From Clytia hemisphaerica (taxonomy: Eukaryota > Cnidaria > Hydrozoa > Leptothecata > Clytiidae): a stretch of 64,000 nt of DNA. The DNA lies in assembly GCA_902728285.1 (NCBI GenBank), contig CACVBU010000558.1, positions 250,561-314,560 of the forward strand, given 5' to 3'. Every line of letters begins with the position of its first letter. The stretch's first letter is position 1. Shown here piece by piece: positions 1-9,583 of the stretch. The translations under genes were made by a program, and so were the position numbers. Under the pieces are notes generated by a model. The model worked only from the letters and a program-made list of their open reading frames with translations, searched no databases and was not told the DNA's origin.

Positions 1-734
1 CTTTTTCTGAGAAGGTCCTTGAAACTTGTTTACAGACAAAACATCGTTTCATCCCTGTCCTCGTCATTTAAATAAAAAATCGAAAAAGTACATAAAAAGA
101 TGGCATAAGTAAGGAATTAGTCAATATTCATCTGTCCCGCTTTTTTCTAAGAATATCAGGTTCAATTTGAAGACAAGTAAATTTTTGGTTCAATCTTCAA
201 TTTTTCATTTTTCATTTCTCAAGAACCAAAAACCAGAGAAGTAACATTCTCCGCACACCCACCACCAAATTATGAGGATGCAGCAAAGATATAATTCATG
301 AATAATCTACCACACAAAACACCTTGTAGCTTGTACTGGCCAACCGTGTGATTTTGGTCTCATGTTTGGAACAGTGTGCTGCAAAAAAACCTCAAACTCA
401 AAATGGTTTGCTCAATCAAAACGCACCGTCTTAAGGAGGGAGTTTTGCAAAATCTGGAAATCTGGTTCATACGGATTTTAATTTCAAATCACAGCGAAAA
501 AAAACAAAGAAACTCAAACTCAAGTCTAAACTTTGAGGCTGTAAACGAACAAAAGAATTTGTAATTGTACATTTTATATGCATAAAACTATATTAAATGG
601 TACATATTTCATTTTTTTTTCATTATGTAAAAATATCTTTATGTTGAATATTTTTTTTTAAGCCATAAATGATTTATTCATTGATTTTCAAATGAAAATT
701 GTTTCTGAAATTGGAAAACTAATTTCTTCTAATG
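1..734. other. gene-free AT-rich DNA
   Basis: No gene is supported here. The open frames are short and have no recognisable content, and there are homopolymer runs. I see no repeat structure until the satellite that begins near 735. Confidence 0.5.
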
Positions 735-1775
735 TTTTTCAGTCGAAAACCTTTTGTCAAATCGAAAAATTTTAAATCGAAAATTTTCTAAATCTAAACC
801 TTTGCATCAAATACTTTTTCAATTTAAAACCTTTCATCAAATATTTCTTAAATCAAAAATCATTCGTCAAATATTTTTCAAATCGAAAATCTTACATTGA
901 ATATTTTTCAAATCGAAAATCTTACATTGAATATTTTTCAAATCGAAAATCTTTCGTCGAATTTCTTTCAAATCGAAAATCTTTCGTCGAATTTCTTTCA
1001 AATCAAAAATCTTCCATCAAATATTTTCTAATTCGTCAAGTATTTTTTAAATCGGAAAGTTTTCATCAAATCTTTTCCAAATCAAAAATATTTCATCAAA
1101 TATTTTTCAATCCGTCAAATATTTTTTGAATGGAAAAGCTTTCGTCAAATATTTTTCAAATCGAAAACCTTTCATTAAATCTCTTCCAAATCAAAAATAT
1201 TTCATAAAATATTTCTTAATTCGTCAAATATTTTTTTAATCGAAAAGTTTTCGTCAAATATTTTTCAAATCGAAAATTTTTCATCAAATCTTTTCCAAAT
1301 CAAAAATCTTTCATCAAATATTTTTAATTCGTCAAATATTTTTTAATTCGAAAAGCTTTCGTCAAATATGACAGTTGCGAGTACAATATGGAGATATTTC
1401 ACTCGTTCCGGATTTTCCGTATATTTTCTTCGCCTAAAGGCTCGGAAAATATCATACGGAAAAATCTCGGAACTCGTAAATTATTTCTCATATTGTACTG
1501 TCCGATAACTGGTTTACCGGTTGCCCAAAAAATGCACTTTTTGTGTTGGAAAAAACCGCAGGGCACTTTTATAGAAAAGTGACGTTAGATTGCTGCTACC
1601 GCTACAATGCAACAACGTCTTTTCGTCAATTTATATTTTGTACACGTAAAAAACAAGATATATTGTACTCTTTTTAACCAATCAGATTGCAGATATTTTT
1701 GGAATGGCTGATAATTTCTAAATCAAAAATATATCATCAAATATTTTTTAATTCGTCAAAATTCTTTCGTCGAGT
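735..1775. repeat. degenerate ~30-bp tandem satellite, interrupted
   Basis: A word close to AAATATTTTTCAAATCGAAA followed by a CTTTCGTC-like stretch recurs about every 30 bases, with many substitutions and some short units. The array is interrupted at 1379-1670 by an inverted-repeat element and resumes after it with the same words around 1715-1775. This shows that the element inserted into, or arose within, the array. Confidence 0.75.
1379..1670. mobile_element. MITE with GAGTACAATAT ends
   Basis: GAGTACAATAT opens at 1379 and its reverse complement closes at 1670. A second, inner inverted copy at 1489-1499 makes the first 120 bases a near-complete fold-back, with TCCGKATTTTCCGTAT-like arms. 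A related copy lies near 46312, sharing GAGTACAATATG and the later phrase GATAACTGGTTTA. There is no coding capacity, so it is a non-autonomous DNA element. Confidence 0.65.
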
Positions 1776-2259
1776 GTTCGTGTCATAAAACTTTGAAATA
1801 GATGAAATACTGTAAAACAAAACAATACAGAAATCGAAAAATTAGTCGATCATAGGGAGCGTTTTAAATGAAATTTCAATCTCAGCCAACTCGAATTGCA
1901 CACCAATCGACGCAGAATTTCATGTTGATTAAAAAAATACAATAAAAACCAAAAGGTTTCTGTATAAAAAATAATGAAGGTATTTTGACCCATCTACGAC
2001 TCATAGTCGGTAACGAATACCCGAGGGTAGAGGTAATCATCCTGGGGTTAGGAATATACTCCCCCGGAACATCAGTAGACCCCCTTATAATAAGCCACAG
2101 TCGACCTAATTCAAAAAAACCTAAAAGATTTCGTATTTTCTTATAAAAACAATGAAATTTAATCGTTTTCACGTCACGTTGTTTTGACAATCAACAGTGA
2201 AATGTTAAGATATGATATTATCAGCGGTTTATAGACTCAACTACTCTATCTTGTTGACA
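1771..2259. other. gene-free stretch upstream of the tRNA
   Basis: Two diverged direct repeats of about 45 bases (around 1935-1980 and 2110-2160, both with AAAACC...TTATAAAAA-like text) flank a GC-richer patch at 1985-2100. A 102-codon open frame crosses it on the minus strand but looks non-coding. Nothing else is visible. Confidence 0.35.
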
Positions 2260-2331
2260 TCCTCGGTAGTATAGTGGTAAGTATCCCCGCCTGTCACGCG
2301 GGAGACCGGGGTTCGATTCCCCGCCGGGGAG
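2260..2331 (+). tRNA. tRNA-Asp (anticodon GTC)
   Basis: The 72-nt cloverleaf is complete. The acceptor arm is TCCTCGG paired with CCGGGGA (with one U-G pair), followed by discriminator G. The anticodon stem is CCCGC/GCGGG, with loop CTGTCAC and GTC at 2293-2295. The B-box GGTTCGATTCC is at 2310-2320. There is no intron, and a TTTT tract at 2338-2341 is the likely RNA polymerase III terminator. It is nearly identical to the animal consensus, so it is very probably functional, charging aspartate for GAC/GAU codons. Confidence 0.97.
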
Positions 2332-2337
2332 GATGTA

Positions 2338-2341
2338 TTTT
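2338..2341 (+). terminator. Pol III T-tract after tRNA-Asp
   Basis: Four T residues begin 7 bases after the tRNA 3' end. This is the minimal usual RNA polymerase III stop signal. Confidence 0.7.
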
Positions 2342-4024
2342 CCCTCCAGAGATCAAAATAAAAAATATTTCTAGTACAAAACCAAATAAACCAGCCGAGG
2401 CTGGAAGGTCAGCCATAGAGCTTAGCTAGATAGCTTTAATAAGTGGGTTAACAGATGTAAGAGATGTACTGAAACAGAGTAGACTAAAAATGTTGAATAA
2501 TGTACAAATTGTGAAACATTTGATAACTTGATTTAAAATTATTTAAAACAAGCCTGAGAGCTCCTCCACCCCCCCCCCCCCCACGAGAAGCTCAAAGTAT
2601 ACTTCTCTTTAGCATTGTAGCACTGTTTCTATGACATCAAACAATTAAGCTATAGTTCATTACTATAAAATAAAAGAGAAACATAGTGTAATTAAACTTT
2701 TTGTTAATTTCATTCCAGTCAGTTATGATACATTTTTTCTGTTGGATGTAGACAATCAGAGACAATATCCATTATCTGACCAAAGTGTTATTTATACTAG
2801 AAAAAAATAAGAAAATTGCCAAAACGTCAGTACCAAAATAAAGATATCCATCAAATATACATAGAAACTGTGCTTTTTGTTTTACTTGATAAAACTCCAA
2901 TAACACTTTAAACCAACAAGCTACAAACTTTAAGTCACAAAGCGCAAACTCCAGAAAAACACAATTTGCATAAAAAATTCCGGAGAATCTCATTGTCATG
3001 AACAGATTTTCTACAAAAACCCTATTTTTGGGCCTAATTTGGCAAAATGACAAAATCTTGAAAAACACAATTTGCATCCAGTCTGCGTAAAATTTTTTTG
3101 TAGTTTAGTACCGTCAAGTTACACAACATGCACACAACCATCTTGAAGAGTTTGCTGGTCGCAAATGATAATCGAAAGCAAAACTTAAAATTCATAGCTA
3201 TGCGAGGAAGCTCATTTTCCCCCCGTTTTGCTTTAAACTCGCTTTTGATTGGTCTATGAATTCGGGTGATTGCTTTACCGCCTTGGCGGAATAAACACAC
3301 GACCATAATAAATAAATTCAACAGGGCAGCGGAGTAGCAATTAATTTCAACTGGGAGTCCTCTCTTCTGTGCCAAGCACTGGCAGTGTTTTTTAAACTTT
3401 AAAACAATGTTAAATGAAGACCAGATGGATCTGTTTGTTATGGCTGTGCAAGTTGTGATGAGAGTGTTTTTCATAACTTTCTGCAGTCCGCTTTCTGCGA
3501 GTCTGATAAGAGATATGTATAAACTGTTATCGCCATTTATTCCATTCCATCATTCAGTCAAAACGTGCGCCAAGGTTAGAAAAGGTTAGAAAAACACAAT
3601 CTGCGTCCGGAACTGCGTGAAAAATAGTTTGATCAATTTCAACAAGAACTGTTTATATTAATATTAATATAATTGATCAAATTCCAAAGACCATTTGTCA
3701 TAATTTTGCAAGTCCAATAATAGGAGATGTGATGTCATTATTTGGTTCCCGTCATCTGACTGACCCTGATTTACGGTCAGCAGGTAGAGTTGGAGAGTCG
3801 GAAAGCTTTTCGGCTGCTTTGCTGGATTTCCACTGTCGACCTCTGCACGCTCTGTGTTTACAAGTTTTCAAATCGAAGTAGCGAGCCGCATGCTAATGGA
3901 GTAAACCGAAAACCAGTATATCCACGGTTTCTCAATTTCTTAATTCGGATCAGTTCACACGGATTCCCTTTCAACAAGATGCAGCTGCTTCTTAAAAGAA
4001 AAATATTTTCGACCGACAGACCGA
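2342..4024. other. gene-free stretch with dispersed short repeats
   Basis: There is a run of about 14 C at 2569-2582. The word GAAAAACACAATTTGCAT recurs at about 2953, 3059 and 3590 (diverged), with another diverged copy near 4848, so pieces of one repeat family are scattered here. Open frames are short and overlap on both strands. I see no gene. Confidence 0.4.
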
Positions 4025-4759
4025 ATAGACCTTTTCGCCTTTGCGTCCGCCATATTGAATTGTATGCAAAAATTATGGTTGCCGAATTGCCGTGGTGAAA
4101 TTCCCTTAGAAAGTATGCAAAACATATGCAAGTTTACACAAAGATTAAAAAGACAACAAAGCATCTTATAAATAAATATTATAATCATTAGAACAATAAA
4201 AGATGGAATTTCTTAATCCAAAAGGAAATATTTACAGAACAACAAAAGCCTTTTAGGAATTTGTTCTTAAAGACATTGCATATTCTGTTTTCATGCCATT
4301 AAAAAATTTCACGAAGACGGAGTACACACATCAAACTTTCAAAACACGCAAACTGAAAGCAGTAATTATGACGTCACACTTCATCAATGTTTTGATTTGA
4401 TCATTTGGCGGCTCTATTCCCAGGAGAATAATTTGCCGTCAGCCGAATAAGGATTGTTTTTTACCTTCGTGGGTGATTTTTCAGTTTGAGTTTATGTCTA
4501 ATGTTATGGTTTTTTGAAGTGCTTGTTCTAAGAGATGAGTGAATATAATTGTTTTTAGTTTTCAAAAGAAGCAAATTTAATCTTTCTTCTACAAGATTAC
4601 ACTTTAATATAATGCCAATTATGCATGTAAGTTTTTATTTAATACTTTCTTTTTGCATATGTTTTGCATACTTTCTAAGGGAATTTCACCACGGCAATTC
4701 GGCAACCATAATTTTTGCATACAATTCAATATGGCGGACGCAAAGGCGAAAAGGTCTAT
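4025..4759. mobile_element. fold-back element with identical 106-bp arms
   Basis: Bases 4025-4130 and 4654-4759 are exact reverse complements over all 106 positions, beginning ATAGACCTTTTCGCC. The 523-bp centre has no coding sequence. Perfect arm identity in otherwise decayed surroundings suggests a recent insertion or recent arm conversion. No clear target duplication is visible. The superfamily is unknown. Confidence 0.85.
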
Positions 4760-5789
4760 GACCACCACTTTTTAAAGTAGAAATGACGGGAACCAAACAA
4801 TTTTTTGCGATTCGCCTTATCAAACAAACACGTCCAAACCAAGTCCAAAAAAGCACGATTGCATCCAGTCTTTATCAAATTTAGACAGTAGCTGTACTTT
4901 TGTAAACTTTATCAAATTCCAATAACATTATAACACCATCAATCCCACCTAGAGGGAAACAAGAAAAATATGTTTTTATTGCAAAAACTAATAAAAAGCA
5001 GCAATAAAAAGTATATATCAGAAAATTCAACATTTAAACAAAAACTTGAGCAAAAGGCTTCAAACCTTCAAAAGATGTAGAAAAAAAATCCCCTTGATGA
5101 AAATCATGTGTTTGATTTGCCGAGTTAAAAAAATAAATGACAGAAATAGAAGCTTGCAACAGATTTACACTGGAAATACTTTGGCACAACACTGACTTAT
5201 CACATCTGACTTATTGAGCCGCCATCTCGAAACACCACATTATGATCTGTAAAAACAACGCACGCTAAAAGTACCCAAAAAGTTAACCCGATATCGGAAG
5301 AAAGTTTAAAAATCAAAGTGAGATCGGGAAATCGGATTTTTTTTTTGCCGTCTTATGGAAGAAGAAGTAGTAGAAGAAGAAAATCTTACCTATTTGAATG
5401 CTCAGCTTAGGCTGACCAACAAAGAGATCGGTGTCATATTTTCAGAGTTTAAACTGTTTGAGCGTTTTAAGCCAGCTTCAACATCTAAAGGACTTTTAGT
5501 GCGTTCAGCTGCAGTTTAATCGACGTGCGACGCCGGGTACCGGCTAGTGTGTGTTATTACAGCAGGCAGGCATTAAAACACACAGCTGAGAGACAGAGCG
5601 GCCCTCCATCAGCCATTTTCAACAATATCCTATGAGGGGTTGGGTTTGCTGGTTGGGTTTGGGGGTTGGGTTATAGGGTTACAAACTAGTTCTGCTAGCT
5701 AATGTGGCCAGGGTCTTTTCCTCCTTCATCTAGTTGCCAACACATGTAGTTGTCAATATTATTTCCATCCATGACAAAAGCTCTTTTCT
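4760..5789. other. gene-free stretch with G/T-rich patch
   Basis: No gene is visible. At 5635-5690 there is a short tract built from GGGTTGGGTTTG-like words ending in GGGTTATAGGGTTAC. It resembles telomeric sequence but is too irregular and short to call. The rest is AT-rich sequence without clear structure. Confidence 0.35.
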
Positions 5790-8330
5790 TGCATTGTCAC
5801 GCCTCTCAACTCGTTAAAAATGCCACTACCTCTATCTCTTTCCAATCTCCACACTCTGATGGGGGGGGGCGTACGGGACTTCCAAAAACCGATAAACCGC
5901 GCAAAAATAGCTCTTTCACCGATAAACCGACAAAATTTATCCTCTTCGCCGACACCGACTTTTTACTCTTGGTCTTGCTTTAAAAAAGGTCTGTAGCTCT
6001 TAATAAAGTAGACTGCATGTATCCCCGAATTTTTTGTAGCAAAACTAACCCATAATCCCCAATGCATGCTGGCAGGAATTCAAATTTTTGGAGGCGCAAC
6101 CATGGTTTGCGCCGACGGAAAATTTTTCAGTTTTCTAGCTTTCGTTTAGGCTAAAAACGCCCTTTTTAGACACTTTTTTCCGAAAATAAGCCGGCTTAGT
6201 GAATCAATACTATTCAATACGGGTTTCTGCATTTATTATGTTGGTTGCCCTCGATGGAGAAAACTTTTGTATTTTCTCAACCCTCCATGCGAGCGAAGTG
6301 AGCGAGAAAAAATAGATGGACTTATTTGTGCCGAGATTTGTGCAAGTTACTTGTCCACGATTTTAAACTCAAAAATCATAATCTCTAAAATCGTGTTTGA
6401 AAAAAGCATCTTTTGAGGCCCTAAAAGTATTACTGGACTGAACTATTTTATTTTCTGCTGGTCATATATACACAGTAGAGTGGTGGGTAGGTCAAGGCTG
6501 GGGAGGCAAAAGTAGAATTTTTGCTGAAGGCGTCGCCTAGGCATATTCTGGCGCCCCCTTTTTGGTCGCATTAGTATACCGAAATATGTTTAACTTGAAC
6601 TTTTGGTAATTTTAGAAACATTTAGGAAATGCAAGTGAAGCGAGCAAGAAAAATTTGCGACATTGTTTAGCGAGATGAATTGCGTAAAGTCAATCAGAGT
6701 ATAATGATACTAAAATGCGAGCGAAGCGAGCACAAAATTTTCGACTAGAAAAGGAACAAAATACGATCCTTGAGGAACTATTATTGGTTATGCCTGTTCT
6801 AAAAAATCCAATGTAAAAAGTTGGGTCGTTTGACCCGAGCGAAGCGAGGGAAAATTTTTTTCAAAATAGAGCTTAAATTTGATCAAAAGTTTAGTAAAAG
6901 GGCGCCTTAAAGGGAAAGGGGCGCTAAAGTTACATACTAAAGAGCAAATACGAAAGAAAACTTTCTTCTTTTGGCGCCCCTTCAAAAAGCCTCCACTGGG
7001 AGGGAGAAGTTGCCCCCCTGCCACCACGCTACTGGATGTAAACAATTTTTTCCATCAGAGCTTTTACTAATGGGCTACTGCTGAACATATGTTATTTAGT
7101 TAGGTCACTCCTGGTGTTTTCTGCGAGCGAAGCGAGCAAAGAAAATTTTACTTATTGATTTTCGATCATTTATGCACAAGGATAATCGATTCTCAGAAAC
7201 CTGATAATCACCGAAAAACCGCTATTTTTGGATTTTTTTCACCGATAAACCGAACAAAAACAGCTCAATCACCGACACCGTGATGTTTTCCCTTCACCGA
7301 TAAACCGACATATTTCGAGCTCTTCACCGATAAACCGACAAAAAAAAGGGCCGAAACCGACAAACCGCGCAAAACCGCTTTCCCGTACGCCCCCCACTCT
7401 GATTTGCTACACAACTCTTCTGCCACAACTCATCACCCATGTTTTTCTTTCCAATCTCCACATTCTGTTTTGCTACACAACTCTTCTGCCACAACTCATC
7501 ACCAATGTTTCTCTTTCCAATCTCCACACTCTGATTTGCTACACAACTCATCACCCATGTTTCTCTTTCCAATCTCCACACTCTTCTGCCACAACACATC
7601 ACCCATGTTTCTCTTTCCAATCTCCACACTCTGTTTTGCTACACAACTCTTCTGCCACAACTCATCACCCATGTTTCTCTTTCCAATCTCCACACTCTGG
7701 TTTGCTACACAACTCTTCTGCCACAACTCATCACCCATGTTTCTCTTACCAATCTCCACACTCTGTTTTGCTACACAACTCTTCTGCCACAACTCATCAC
7801 CCATGTTTCTCTTTCCAATCTCCACACTCTGGTTTGCTACACAACTCTTCTGCCACAACTCATCACCCATGTTTCTCTTACCAATCTCCACACTCTAATT
7901 TGCTACACAACTCTTCTGCCACAACTCATCACTCATGTTTCTCTTTCCAATCTCCACACTCTGATTTGCTACACAACTCTTCTACCACAACTCATCACCC
8001 ATGTTTCTCTTTCCAATCTCCACACTCTTCTGCCACAACACATCACCCATGTTTCTCTTTCCAATCTCCACACTCTGTTTTGCTACACAACTCTTCTGCC
8101 ACAACTCATCACCCATGTTTCTCTTTCCAATCTCCACACTCTTCTGTCACAACACATCACCCATGTTTCTCTTTCCAATCTCCACACTCTGTTTTGCTAC
8201 ACAACTCTTCTGCCACAACTCATCACCCATGTTTCTCTTTCCAATGTCCACACTCTGGTTTGCTACACAACTCTTCTGCCATAATTTACTACCTCTGTCT
8301 CTTTTACCAATTTCTACACTCCGATTTTTT
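5790..8330. repeat. 66-bp minisatellite split by an inserted element
   Basis: From 7396 to about 8330 a unit of 66 bp (TTTGCTACACAACTCTTCTG, then CCACAACTCATCACCCATG, then a TTTCTCTTTCCAATCTCCAC segment) repeats about a dozen times, with shorter variants of about 40 bp at 7586, 8023 and 8138. A degenerate first unit at 5790-5860 ends in the same CTCCACACTCTGAT, so the array was once continuous and was interrupted by the element at 5861-7395. Because 66 is a multiple of three, several frames on both strands stay open for 100-250 codons. These are by-products of the repeat, not genes. Confidence 0.9.
5861..7395. mobile_element. 1.5-kb G-run-ended DNA element, 8-bp TSD
   Basis: It begins with a G run and GGCGTACGGGA and ends with the reverse complement TCCCGTACGCC and a C run. 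ACTCTGAT is duplicated on both sides (5853-5860 and 7396-7403). Near both ends, and in the same orientation, are several copies of CACCGATAAACCGACA. The interior carries GCGAGCGAAGCGAGC-like words five times (about 6289, 6634, 6716, 6834, 7121). I found no transposase, so it is non-autonomous. An 8-bp duplication is typical of the hAT superfamily among others, so assignment is tentative. Confidence 0.8.
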
Positions 8331-8861
8331 CTATATATTTCCTATAAATTTCAGATCCACAACTCTACTAATCTACAAGTCTATCCTCTGAGGTGACCTC
8401 CTTAAAATAACTCTACAATCCTTCCAAAAGCTGTCCTAATCACAAACATCTGTGAACACATATCATGGCAAAATTCGCGTTGCCATGCGTGGCAAAGTCG
8501 TTACGCAATCAGTGTAACGGTACTGCTCTGCATGGCATACAATAAAACTTTCTGGATTATTTAGACCGGTGATATCTGAGGTCTGCTGCATTTTCGGAAC
8601 AGATACTTACTCTTTTCTAGATTTTTCGAAATGCTTAGATAATAGCTTTCTCTTAGATTTTACTCCAAAGTTCTCTTTCCTGGAAAAAAAGAATAGATAT
8701 TTTGAAAAATTCCACCGCTTGCTGCTCCTGACAGTGCATGGAAAAATTTGCGCTGCATTATTATCCATTTTAAGGTAAAAATGGTCAATTGTTTTCATTT
8801 TATACACCCTTAAAGTACACGACGACTTTAGGAAGCCTCAAAAACACGTGTGTTTCACAAG
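8331..8861. other. gene-free stretch
   Basis: AT-rich sequence with overlapping short open frames on both strands and no recognisable protein. I see no clear repeat. Confidence 0.35.
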
Positions 8862-9045
8862 GGAAGGGGGGGGTACTTAGACAAATGGAGAGAACGGGTA
8901 CAGGATGTAAAGACACCCTTAAGGGTGCCTTTTTTGACCTTGAAAGTCCTTCTAAGAGCCGTAAAAATTACAATATCACACCCTAAAGTTTCCTATTTTC
9001 AAAAAATCGGGCGGCATTTTTTGCAAACCTAGTATCCCCCGGAGC
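8862..9045. mobile_element. small G-run-ended element
   Basis: It starts GGGGGGGGTACTTAGACAAA and ends CCTAGTATCCCCCGG, matching the ends of the copy at 31559-31882. The interior holds the palindromic word ACCCTTAAGGGT and related CCTTCTAAGAG text. No convincing target duplication is visible, so the copy may be damaged. Confidence 0.6.
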
Positions 9046-9583
9046 TTCCTCCAGGTGTTGATTACATTGGATCCTACTTTTAAAAGCTAGGAGATTGGGT
9101 GAGGAAAGTCACCATATTTTCTGCGTCATGGTATTCATATCTAACTGCTAGTGTGCCTTAGCCACACACAGTGTCAGACAAAAGCATGAAATACTGTTCT
9201 TTTTTCCACCCGAGCACTGATAGCCTGAAAAGGGAACCTAATCAAATAAACATCATGTGTCATCCTTTAAGTTTTTATTCAACCGCATAGTTTTTTTAGA
9301 TTAGAGATAATTTCAGATGATGTAAAGATATAACAATGAAAATATCCTGAAAACGAGATGTATTCAGAGTTGGAATCAAATAATTTCACATTGTTGACAA
9401 TTTTGTAACGTATGTGTCGTTTCCAGTGTAGACAATGCCTTGGATTGTGAAGCCCAGGCGGTTAAACATCCATTTAGAGACTCCATTTTAACCGAATATT
9501 GTGTGCCCACTTGCTCTGAGACATGATGTTTGATCACAGGTTGCTCCGCCACATTTGAGACAAGTTTTCAAGAGTTTTTTCAA
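9046..9583. other. region downstream of the THAP gene
   Basis: No gene is established. On the minus strand at about 9480-9555 a short open stretch encodes TCLKCGGATCDQTSC followed by a stop 11 codons later. The cysteine spacing looks protein-like, but no splice link to the THAP gene could be shown. It may be an untracked exon, a 3' UTR or chance. Confidence 0.3.

Noticed and set aside
735-1775. Regular ~30-bp repeats considered as a CRISPR array
   Set aside because: The units are degenerate, contiguous and without unique spacers, and the genome is eukaryotic.
1882-2190. 102-codon minus-strand frame before the tRNA
   Set aside because: Composition looks random, it overlaps two diverged direct repeats, and no domain or splice signal supports it.
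3034-3474. 146-codon minus-strand frame
   Set aside because: It has no recognisable motif, overlaps a plus-strand open frame, and crosses a dispersed short repeat.
5635-5690. Telomere-like GGGTTGGGTTTG tract
   Set aside because: It is irregular and only about 50 bases long; more likely a simple-sequence patch than an interstitial telomere.
7404-8396. Long open frames of 100-250 codons on both strands encoding repeats of HSVLLHNSSATTHHPCFSFQ-type text
   Set aside because: They arise because the minisatellite unit is 66 bp, a multiple of three; several frames on both strands are open and none has a start context or non-repeat sequence.
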